A stretch of 64,000 nucleotides of DNA from Taenia hydatigena. Its lineage: Eukaryota; Platyhelminthes; Cestoda; Cyclophyllidea; Taeniidae. Location: positions 10,205,554-10,269,553 of the forward strand of contig JADWOT020000008.1 in NCBI GenBank assembly GCA_036345935.2, read 5' to 3'. The position numbers and the translations under genes are program-made. This document shows positions 13,101 to 23,366 of the stretch, piece after piece (the stretch's first letter is position 1; the number at the start of each line of letters is the position of its first letter). The notes under the pieces were generated by a model. That model did not search any database, had not been told where the DNA came from, and was given only the letters and a program-made list of their open reading frames with translations.

Positions 13101-13850
13101 ATCACTGGGGTTACTGCATGTATCACCGTTACCTTGATGGAGCGTATTTTCAAGTATTCTGATATTTTTTGCGTATTTCTAGGACTTTCAGCGATTCTCA
13201 ACGTAGGTTTTATCTAGAAGCACTTTCATTCAGCACTAGGGGGCTCCATAACTTATCGCAATGACTCATGGGATTTCCATTTTGTGGAAGATAAGTACCA
13301 TAGAAGTAGCCAAATCCAAATTATGATGACGTGCATCTAATGCGTTTTAAGAAATGCAATGCAGTTCACTTACACCCATCACGTTAAAGGGTACACCCAA
13401 GAAGTCAATAACTATTAAAATTCACTTAACTTTGTTTGATCACCTCCGATCAAGTTCGCACGTGCAGGTGTGATCTAAGGGTAAATACGACACAAATCCT
13501 CTACACACGTTACGAGCCTAATCGTTTGATCAGAAGCAGGCTAATGCACTAAATTGGCACTGACGCGTAAATTAAGCAAGCCATTACGACAGCAATTACA
13601 TATATCAACTTATGTAAGTCTGTGGCAATAGACAGCCAAAAACATGGCAATAGGCAATTTGATTTTTCCGCTAAACAAAATTAGTTGTTATCAAACAGCA
13701 ATGTATTTGAGCAACGATGCGTTCAGACTTAAAGAAATAAAGTTGAAGCTATTTGGTCGCGTTAATTTAGGAAATTGGTATCCTTTGCCTCTTTAATTTT
13801 ATGTTGGAACAATAAAATCCAAGCGTGTGTGAGTCCAAGGTCGCGTTACA
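10140..13850. other. Gene-poor spacer with a TCCTT-type pyrimidine tract
   Basis: There is no supported gene. The stretch at about 11897-11926 is a pyrimidine-rich simple repeat of TTTCC units. The small frames at 10290-10564, 11944-12192 and 12482-12670 lack family features and splice context. Confidence 0.45.
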
Positions 13851-13885
13851 CTACACCATCCAATTGCCTTGCAGTTAGCTGACAT

Positions 13886-13912
13886 CCAATCGGCACACAA
13901 ACCATATAATAA
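13886..13912 (+). promoter_or_regulatory. Core promoter of the 13944-14663 gene (CCAAT plus TATA box)
   Basis: CCAAT at 13886-13890 is followed by the TATA-like ATATAATAA at 13904-13912, about 40 bases before the ATG. The layout matches that of its paralogue at 2912. Confidence 0.55.
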
Positions 13913-13943
13913 GCTCTAAAACAAACTCGAGCTCATTTGAAGA

Positions 13944-14663
13944 ATGCCAACTGACACAGAATATCAGCCTCGGTTCCATCGCTGTTCAGCACTCTGCAAT
14001 ATGGTTGACGTTCGTCGAAGGCACTTCTGCATGGGAGCGGTGATATTATGCCTCTCGATTGGAATCCTTATCGCAGAGTCCCAACAGCCAAGTTACTCCT
14101 ACACCGGCTATTGGATGGGCTGCACGGATTTAGTCGCTGCCCTTACAGCATTCGTGTGTGCGGCTAAACCAAATCAAATCGCCTTCATTATTGCGGCGCT
14201 CTTCGATGCAATTTGTACAATCCTCAACGCGGCGGGCAGCATCCATCTATTGGCCGTGAACTTTAACATTCTCTACACTGCTGGCTGGCTAGGGATTGTA
14301 CAAATGGTCATTCTTATGTATCACTGCTTCAACTGCATTCGCGACGCAGACATCTGTTGTAAGTGGAAAGCGTTGGATGAGGTCGACGACGCTTCCTCCT
14401 CCACAGCCAGCGCCACCAACGTGGAGGCCGGCGGCAGAGGCCGGAATGGGGGTACCGCCGCCACTACCGGTCCCGGGGAGGATCGGGAGCAGGATAGGCG
14501 TAGGCGACGGACACAGACGCCACCAGCCGACTTTCGACTGCCTGACGAGGTACCCAGACTGCCAGACTACGAGGAACTCAATAAGTCGGAAGGTCTGCCG
14601 CCCAGATACGACAGCCGCCGGATCCCCCCGCCCGCATTTAGCTCCACGGGATCAGTTGAGTAA
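13944..14663 (+). CDS. Four-pass membrane protein with PPxY/LPxY motifs (paralogue 2)
   Basis: This intronless ORF encodes 239 residues. Hydrophobic segments lie at about 29-45, 56-74, 78-106 and 109-128, with a GYWMG motif opening the second and a D-I-C-C cysteine pair after the fourth, as in the gene at 2912. The tail holds an Arg-rich stretch (about 181-190), then P-D-E-V-P-R-L-P-D-Y (LPDY 206-209) and PPRY (219-222). This keeps the two-motif spacing of the paralogue while the rest of the tail has diverged. The N terminus is longer than in the paralogue; Met20 is an alternative start, but the TATA spacing favours the first ATG. A likely role is a membrane adaptor for WW-domain proteins, by motif inference only. 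A possible AATAAA lies at 15145-15150. Confidence 0.8.
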   Translation: MPTDTEYQPRFHRCSALCNMVDVRRRHFCMGAVILCLSIGILIAESQQPSYSYTGYWMGCTDLVAALTAFVCAAKPNQIAFIIAALFDAICTILNAAGSIHLLAVNFNILYTAGWLGIVQMVILMYHCFNCIRDADICCKWKALDEVDDASSSTASATNVEAGGRGRNGGTAATTGPGEDREQDRRRRRTQTPPADFRLPDEVPRLPDYEELNKSEGLPPRYDSRRIPPPAFSSTGSVE

Positions 14664-17600
14664 CCTCAATGCTGCTACTTGAGCACGCCTCTTAAGTAGC
14701 CATAAACTGACAGCATTTACTGTGTAGATTACACTTCCTTTTATTAATTTTTTCCACTTTGAAATATTAACTTTAGGGTGTGATGTCAGCGCATTTTCTT
14801 CGAAGAGTTCCTTGGGTTCTGTAATGGGCGCGAGGACTTTTAGGATTTTATGCATGTATGAGTCTTCGACTATGATCAATTAGCCTAATGATTGCATAAA
14901 AAACCTCATTATTGAAGACCACCCTGCAGTTTTAGTGGAAAGGTTCCGTTTTTTAATGGCACTGAACAAAATCGGTGGCACCATTACTAAAGAGGTTTAA
15001 ACTTAGCGTGGATGATTTGCAAGATTGTCGTACACTATGGCAATGTCGTTTGAGAGCCAAATTCAAAGGCAACGAAAACATTATCATTTGTTATCATAAC
15101 ATAAATTTAGCTTTTAGCCGGAGTGAGAAATCAACCTATGCTCCAATAAACATTTGATTAGGCAAGACTCTTGATTGTAAATATTGCATATCTTAACAAA
15201 CGTGCGATTTTTTTGGCGTACCTCATGTAAGCGATATCGGAGCATTCATTTAATTTTATAAGGCTTAGAACGCCTCGTTACATTAAACCGAGTTTGCTCC
15301 TTTGCGTACCACATGACTGCTTAAGTATTTACACCCAAAATACGCATGTAACTGCATGAAAAATTACTATTTGGGAGGACATTACTACCAGTTGTTGCAG
15401 TTGCTGAGCCCATGGATTCGAACGGATTTCAATTTTTGGTGACAGCTTGATCCACAGCACCCAGTTCGACTACTTTCCCTTCGCTACCGCTGTCCTCCCC
15501 CTGCCATTGCTTCTGTTTCGGCATTGGTCACTTTTGTTTGTACGTTATACGGGCATGCGACGCTCTGATTCAATTAACCATTTAATTGTAGGTAGACTTC
15601 GTATCCATGTTGCTTACCAACTTCAAAAGAAATAGTCACATTTCAAGGCATGTTTGTGTGAAATGAGTGTCTACTCTCCGGGACCTTGTCATGCTAGGTG
15701 GTGGTGACAACACTTTACAGTAAGTGGAAGCAAGTTTAAATGTTTTTCTTCCATATGGATGAATAAACTACTTAATAGAGTTCATCAGCGAATACCGGAG
15801 ACCTGAAAAAGCAAAAATTTCATACCAGGACCGAAATGCCTAAATCTTTAATTGTGTGAGAAAATGTTATAACAAAATTATAAATTTTTTCCCCATAGGG
15901 AAATCAGAAATATCCACGAACATTTTAAAAGTTATTTAACTAATTCCCTTATTGGTCCGTGATATTTCATAAAGAATGCAAGATTTTATAAGTTTGTAGT
16001 TACAATATGCAGCTTCCTTTATAGTTTTTGTTTAAGTCAATGCCACGTTTGAATGTAGCGGAGCGCTCGGGTCCGTCATGCAGATGAAGGAAGCCTCGCA
16101 CTCGGAGGCTCTGGCACATCTCACAAGCTGAAGGAGATGTCGCGTGGTGTGGGTTTGTATTACTGACGCACCATTGTGCGATCCAAAGAGTTGGTTTGGC
16201 ATTGCCCGCTAGTTGATAAGTCAGCACATTTAACCAGGGTAAACAAACCGAATGCGGTTCAACATCTAATGAGGAGGGTAATTCCATCACACTAATTTTC
16301 ATTAGAAATAGGCCTGTTCCTAAAAGGCATCTGTTTCTATTCCCTGCCTTTGGCAAAGCATGCAAAATATGAAAAGGAATAGTCAAAAGTGCAAAGAACA
16401 AGCATTAAGGAGGCGCGTTTTTCGCAGTCTTTTGAAGTGGGAATGTTTTTTTGGGTTTCACAATAAATTATGATTTGGAAGAGGTACCTGCGTTTCTTCC
16501 ATGACTCTCGAGATTCGCAAACTTGGATGTAAGCATGGTAGCGTAAATAAACAGGGCTTCAACGCCTGATGTTTGTGTTTAATTTTATTAAAAGCGTAAA
16601 CCACCATAGCTTTACCTGTAACAAATTCATATTGCATAAGTGGCGCCGCCGTAAACTTCTAAGGTCCACTGATAGCCTCCGACACCCTTGAGGGCTGACT
16701 GGGACCATCGTTATTCTAATTAAAGTAGGCTTCTTAGATGGTAGTTAAAATCATCTTACGTCACTTTTTAAAATAAACTTGAGCTTCCAAAAGCAGCAGG
16801 GTGTAATCAAGTTGCGATTCCATATCTTCTAGCCCTGTGTTAATTGTTCCTAACTTCCACAAGCGTCAACTTCATGCATGCCAGCCGCACGTTGTGGTGG
16901 AAGCATATGATCTCCACGCAGGTTTTTACAATGTTATAAAATATGCCCCGTATTCTGGTCAAAATTTGCAAAAAACCAACACAATGGATACAAATCAAAC
17001 CTTCTTTGGGGAGCTGGTGGAGAGCGAATAAGATACACTTGAACGACGAAGAAGTGAAGTCCTGGTGTAGTATTTGAAGCAAGTGTTTGAATAGAAAGGA
17101 AGATGCTTTGGTCTGTCAAGTTGGTGATCCAAGGACTATTGGAAATGAGGCAGCGAGGGCAACGCTAAGAAGACTCATCCAACTGATCGCAGCTCCACTT
17201 TCTCGTGACCCTATCCGAATGACTGTGATGCAGTTCTGCACAAGTATGAGCAGGTCGGTCATGTTACAGAGGAAATATTCATTATAACACCTGATGCATG
17301 AGGTATGTAAACTGAAATTTGAACGCATGGGTTGCTTGCGTTTATCATTTTAATCGGGCACATTTCTGTCACAGAATGTACATGTGGCTCCTCGAGAATT
17401 CCCTAGAAAGACGAAAGATGATATAGTACTTGAGTAGAAAATACATTTTTGACTTATAAAAAGGCTTGAGAGCCACCAGCACGGCCCGGCGATTAGACCG
17501 CCCAGCGGAGGCGCAATCGCGAAGCCCTAAGTAGCCCGTCACCAAAATCGAGAGTTGAACGCGCAATTCAAGTATTACCATATGATGCATGAAAAAATAG

Positions 17601-18070
17601 TCCTATTGGGTATCCGCAACTGAATTTAGGTCTACTAACGTGAACTTACCTCGATGGAAGTCAACTCGACCCCCGTGAATGGAAAATACTCACTCTCGCC
17701 TCAGTGCTAAATGGAAAGGTTGGTTTTTCCTGTAAACCCCACACCAACTGTTGCCTTTGATTGAACTCCACTCGGTGTGCTACCTTACGGTATTTCTTGA
17801 TCAAACACGTGAATTGTTAAATGGATGTGCGGTGCGTTATGCTCCTCTGTTTTCTGTTCCGCATGATTAAGTGACAATTGAGAGTGGTTCGCGATCGTTA
17901 AAATAAAGCGAAAGGACTCAAAGCAACTAGTAATTTTTTTACAGTTGGTAAATTGTTTTGAAACTTTGTCCATTAAAGAATTATTTTAATGTATTCTGGA
18001 GAAAAATTTTCCAGTCCCTTTGGAAATCATCCATATTACATTAGTACTCACACACCGTAGCCAGGGCTCT
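14664..18070. other. Gene-poor spacer
   Basis: No gene is supported. The 16000-16401 minus-strand frame (133 codons) has uneven composition, no recognised motif and no splice sites, so it is not called. The frames at 16.8-17.6 kb overlap each other on both strands and look like chance. Confidence 0.4.
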
Positions 18071-18078
18071 GGTCTGAT

Positions 18079-18342
18079 CTACGCATAAATCGCCATTTCA
18101 TCATTTTTTGGCCTTGAGTTGGAGAGAGCTTGAAGGGTATGTGATGCTGCATGCAGTACTCGAGCCTCGAGGTGGCAGGGGTGACTCCACCCGTGGTTCT
18201 GCACGTGCCAGCAAGCTGACTCCGCGTGCGCGGTCGTGAGAACCACGTGCAATGCCAAAGTCCCATTCTGTGTCACGGCGAGATCAAACAGCGTCAGTAC
18301 GGGGTCGTTAAAATCTACCAACTTTGATAATTCAAAATGCAC
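18079..18342 (-). other. Possible unrecognised coding segment
   Basis: This 87-codon minus-strand frame is GC-rich in an A+T-rich neighbourhood, with a hydrophobic/acidic start followed by a His- and Cys-containing middle. A second frame over the same bases is also open, so the open length may reflect base composition. No family was recognised, and no clear donor or acceptor partner exon was found. It may be a gene remnant or part of an unknown repeat. Confidence 0.2.
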
Positions 18343-18349
18343 GCCTTAA

Positions 18350-19690
18350 AATCCACTCCTTTCAACTGCTACTAAGGGGCACTGGAAGGTAAACGCGTGG
18401 CTCTTGTATGAACAACAAAAAATGAGCGTTTTGAGCTCTGTATTATTGACAACAACCAATGGTACTCCGTGCAATCATCTCACACAAATTGTGATCACAA
18501 CAGTAAATCCAAACATGAAGATTGTCTTGCCAAAGAAATTCCTTTAAGAAAATTCTGAGGGCAAAATGGCGTTATGGTTAGTTCGAGCAGGACTAGGGGA
18601 CGAATTTTAAAAAGGTATTATAAGGGCGGACATGCATTCTTATTCGATTTTACCCTCCAAATCATTTCGTAACACATGCGTCCTTGTGAAAATTAACGAA
18701 ATTCAGAGCCTCTTCTAGTGAGAATTTATAATTCTGCATTAGTTTTGCCCCAAACATTTACATGTGGTACCTCATGTGATCAAAAATAAAAAGATAAGAG
18801 AATGCATTTAAATGACTTTCAAAAGGACGGAAAATTGGCACGCCGTTTTCTTAAACTTTGGGAAAATTTAAGTGAGTATTAAATGTGGATTGTGCTTTTT
18901 TGTTTCGCGACTCCAAGCGCATTGGTTTGTATGCACATTCCTTTTGGAAAATGGCAGTCAAGCCATTCCCTGCAAACACGGACCAACCATACTTTTAAAA
19001 CATTTATGTTGAATTTCTAAGGCTAACATTACCCAGATTCAGAAAATAATATGGCTGTGTAAATAAACCTTCAACCGAAATGCATTTTTTACCGAGCGTG
19101 TACTCTGTAAAAGGTACGATGGGGAAATTTTTCTAGAAACTATAGCAAATGCAGTTTTGGATTCTATGCAATCGAATTCACACAACATAAGTTATAAGGA
19201 GGGCCCGATATTACATAATTTTTGCATTCTCAAAGGTGGAAAATCAATTGTAATAGAAGTGAAGCGCAACTCTGTCCATCAAATGGCAAGGGCATCACAC
19301 ATACTGCTAGGAGCCCTGGTTTGGCGGATGTGCTAATTACACTTGGGCAGATCAGAGAAATGCAAACCCGTCGCACAATCACACACAGCGCTAATAATTT
19401 GTGATTCTATCCACTACGACTATGTCGCCATCACAAATCAGTACTTGGACATGTACCAAAATTGGTAACATAATTGCAGAACACGACTGAGAGGCACATG
19501 TCTAGGGAGCCAAAGGAAGCAACTCTGCATCTCAACTGACAGACCTTAATGAACGCAAAATCTACCACCTCAGAATATGCATTTTATAAGCCTACTATCA
19601 AAACTACTTGAATTTCCTTTGTTGACAACAGACTAGTATATTTCGTGTGAACATTTGAAGAGAAGTTACTAGATTGCGAGCATTGCGATT
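18350..19690. other. Spacer, nothing recognised
   Basis: A+T-rich sequence with no supported ORF, RNA gene or repeat before the 2.1 kb repeat starts. Confidence 0.4.
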
Positions 19691-19694
19691 TTAC

Positions 19695-21806
19695 AAGCGG
19701 TCCCATGGGTCATCCCGATGATTGTGTTTGTTTTGGAATTTGCCACGCTGACCCCAACACTCGCTGCACTGACACCTTCCCCTTCGTGTGCCTATGGCAT
19801 GGAGGGACAATCCACTTCCGCTTTTCCTTTTCCTTCGGCACCTCGATTGCGATGGCGTTGCCTTGATGTGGCATCCACGAGTCACGTCTAATGTACCACA
19901 CGGTCGGTCGTTTTAAAGCTCAACATTCTCGAGCATGTTTGGTTGTCTGAGGTGTGAGATATCACATGCCACTCGTAGGACAAACTGAAAGTGGTCTCAG
20001 GCCTTAGCCTTGCGTCAGTTAAAAGCCTTGGTCACTGTGACACAGTCACTTGCTAATAATTATGAACAATAAAGGCATTTCAGAGCACACTTTAGTGCAG
20101 GCCGTGGCGAAATGTCATCTCGTATCCACCACATTTATTTAGACTTTTGCACACAATGTGCACAATTGTTTGCTCATTGAACACTACCCTATCCTATGCG
20201 TGGGTTGGTTGATTTACTTCGCATGCTTTCGGACCTTCGTGATTTCCTCACGCCCTGCACCCGCCTCGTTAGCACGACCAATTATAGCGCACCACGTCCA
20301 TTTTGTCATCTCGTTATGCCTCTTTTTCACCTGGTCTACTTTGCGCGAGAGTTGTGTACTGGAGAGGCGCACTCTCCGCTTTGTCTCGTTGATACGTGGT
20401 GCATGGTACACTTGCAGATCCACATCTTGTCTGGCTACTAATTCCCCCTCTTGACCTTTTGGTGTTCCCGTTGGTGGTGTTTGGCTATCGTTTGTTCGTG
20501 TAATCATAGCTAGCCATATTTTAAGGCGTTTTCACGACAATATCAATCGGATCCTGAACAGCACCCCGTCTTTTCTTCGAGACCGATTCATATTCATGAG
20601 TTCAATCTGCGCCACTCGGTTGCCGAGGTGTGCGTGAACCAGCCCCTTCCGCGTGCAAAATCGAGAAGATGGGGGACTTGAGACGACTACATAGGCTGTA
20701 GAAGGGTATCCATTTGTACCTAGTGGCATCACGACCTCTTTTATTCCTAGCACCTCCAGCGACTCGTTTTGTCCAAACCCACTGGTTACAGAAGGCCCAA
20801 TCCCAGTCGTCACGCCCCATTTGCTAGCAGACATTGAGTGCGCTGTTTTATTCAAACAGTCTGAAAGCATAGCCCTCTCACGAATCGCCCTTATCCGTTG
20901 TTGTTCCTTGCTGAGCAGAATTGAGATGTTTGTCAATGCAATTTAGACGCGGTACACTGTGCGCTTTGTTGCCCACACCTTCTGCTCGGCTTCGTGGTTT
21001 GTCAACCTCCAGAGTCCTCATGATGAATGAACCGGATTACTTTTCATCTCGACCAGTACCCGGTCACCAGAAATGCGTGGAGCCTTGGTACTGGACCTCC
21101 TCCATAGATGTTTTCTCACAGTGATTCGGACAATCAAGTTAAACGTGTCCGAATGCTAGTGGCGTATTTGCTGGCTGTCCACTGTGGGGTTGTAGTGGTG
21201 CTTTTACATGCTTAAACTGCCGTTCTCCTCAGTTCATCACTTTACCCCTCCACATAACTTCCCCACACGACCCCAAACAATGCATCATCGTCACTATCGT
21301 GACCCACTGCACCCACTCTCCGATCATTTAATTTGCTTTACTCTCGTTTCTATGTCCTGGTTGTATGTTAGTCTTTTTTTCCTTATTTCAAAAGTTCCTT
21401 TGAATTTTAGAGTGGCGTCTGCCATCCCTCACCTTGTTGTAGCGATTTTCCCACTCCTGGTGGTGGATCGCAGCTTTGAGCGCACCTACGCACCTGCTTC
21501 GGGTGTATGTTGGTGCTAAGCGTTTCTTTGGGTGGAATATTTAAAACCAAGTCAGAATGGTGGCGGTGTCCCAGAAGCTTCATGTTTTTCTCGACTACTT
21601 GGAGTGGAATGGAATGCATCAGAGAAGTACCCCTGTTCCAAAGGTCACAGACCAAAAGCTGTGGAATATTTGCAAGTCTAGGTCATCCACCACACTCGTA
21701 AATACAAATGAGGGCAGGAAATGTGCACATCCTTTTGTTGATCAGACGCCTGACGTGTGTGCATGTGTCCGTTGTAGAACAATAAACCCACTTTTGTATG
21801 CGGTTG
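19695..21806. repeat. 2.1 kb near-identical repeat, copy A
   Basis: This block recurs in the same orientation at 41342-43454 with about four differences over 2.1 kb: two transitions, one A/C change and one added T. Sequence identity stops abruptly at both ends. There are no terminal inverted repeats, LTRs, poly-A tail or recognisable transposase. The pentamer GCGGT stands at both ends (19697-19701 and 21800-21804) in both copies. The block is more GC-rich than its flanks, and AATAAA lies about 25 bases before the right end. Several short frames are open on both strands, the longest being 134 codons on the minus strand (20532-20936), but none resembles a known family. It is either a recent non-autonomous mobile element or a recent duplication. 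Confidence 0.85.
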
Positions 21807-21819
21807 GATGTGAAGCGCA

Positions 21820-23040
21820 AAAGTCGTGGTTTGAAAAGCATAATCTCGATGCCATCACGTTCTGACCCTAGCCAATTCTTTCATCCATTCTCCTAACACG
21901 CTTGCTAGCAGGGTTGCAGAGGATTGTTGGCCACCTCAGTTTAAGCGTTTTGCTGCTCCACAATGAAATTAATTGGAAACAACTTTTAAAGCACGCACGC
22001 AAAATTCTGCAGGTAAACAACAAGCACATTCACCGGCTTTTACAGTTGCAACCCTAACCTATTGCCCCAAATACGATTTGGTGCGATGTGTCCTATGGCA
22101 GTGACAAGGAGGTTCAGGTGAAATAACTCTAGCCCCATGAGCGTGTGATGCTGATAGCGGATGCACTGAGACATTTACACCTTTCTAATATAGCCAAGTT
22201 GTTTTTAATGTCACACATCATAAAACAGTCCAATGCGGTTTTGAATGGTATTCTGAGATTTTTTGAACGACAACTGTTTCTATTTTGAACGTAGGCGAAC
22301 TGCACTTCACCACCTTTGCGCATTACTTGTACTTACATGATGCAAGATCCCCTTCTATTTGCGCAAACCACAAAAACATACCAACATAGCTTAGAGCTAG
22401 CATTACCTTCTATCAAGAGGAGGAAAAATTAGACCCACACTACTGAGCATGGATGTTCCTACAGTGAAACTTATCACCATCGTGGTCTTCAAAAACAATA
22501 ATTGCTTGTCATGATATTCTAACTTGGCATCGTCAAGCCACAACTCGAGTAGTCTTCCTAACCTCCATGAAAATGCCGCAATTGGGAATCCTGAAGCACG
22601 TGAAGTTCGACTCCATCTGCAGCTAAGCATTACCGATGGTGGCCTGGAGCCATATGAACGCCGAGATACCCAAAACGAGAAAATTCACAAAGGAGCGGCA
22701 AAGACGAAAGGTGCCGCGTTAATTAGTTGATCGTAGTGTTCAACTGTTGCCTCATGCATGTTTAGGCGTGAGTATTTAGGCCTAACCAGCAGTACGGTAC
22801 TCGTGTATGCAGCTTAAATAAACTATTCATCCGGCGACCCCCATCCACCTTTGACGAACTAAAATCAAAGAGAAAAGCCAGGCTGGAATAGGATGAAATT
22901 ATGTAGTAGGAGATGACAACAATATAGATCAGTAAAAGTGATACATAAAATACGGAACAAATGATAAAGGACACATTAGACGAAGGCAATAACACAGAAA
23001 CGCGAAGCAACATATCACAGTGGGAGTGAATCACCTAGTT
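21820..23040. other. Spacer between the 2.1 kb repeat and the zinc-finger gene
   Basis: No supported gene. It would include the 3' untranslated region of the minus-strand zinc-finger gene. The open frames at 22403-22730 overlap on opposite strands and show no features. Confidence 0.4.
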
Positions 23041-23042
23041 AA

Positions 23043-23366
23043 TCACAATCGGCGTGATGCAGAAGAGGAAGGAGAAGCGGCGGTGTTGTTGATACTAGCA
23101 AAGAGGAGGCTCTTGGGGAGCCCGGTCTCCATGGTGAGCGAGGTCGCGGAGAAGGAGTCATGGGGAGGCGATGAGGGCGCAGCGGAGGAGAGTGCGATCT
23201 GTGATGTTGGCGGAGGATGCTGTTGCTGCGATGTCGGTGAGGGTTGAAGATCGGGTACACACCACACCCACTCATCTCGGGCGCTCAGGGACCAGGGGCA
23301 GGAACGAGCGCGCATAAAGTCTGGCAGTTGAGCTCGCAGCTCCTGATTTATGTGATTCACTGCCAT
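23043..23366 (-). CDS. Zinc-finger gene terminal exon
   Basis: 108 codons including the stop, after a TTGTAG acceptor. It completes the finger begun upstream (histidine in V-N-H), then runs into a Gln/Pro/Ser-rich tail likely to be disordered. Confidence 0.6.
   Translation of the reverse strand: MAVNHINQELRAQLPDFMRARSCPWSLSARDEWVWCVPDLQPSPTSQQQHPPPTSQIALSSAAPSSPPHDSFSATSLTMETGLPKSLLFASINNTAASPSSSASRRL

Noticed and set aside
15410..15425. tRNA B-box-like GTTCGAATCC on the minus strand
   Set aside because: No A box and no cloverleaf could be drawn around it.
16000..16401. 133-codon minus-strand ORF
   Set aside because: No motif, no splice partners, composition like its surroundings.
19695..21806. 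2.1 kb repeat as a Helitron, LTR element or LINE
   Set aside because: No TC...CTRR ends with hairpin, no LTRs, no poly-A tail and no recognised enzyme domains; left unclassified.
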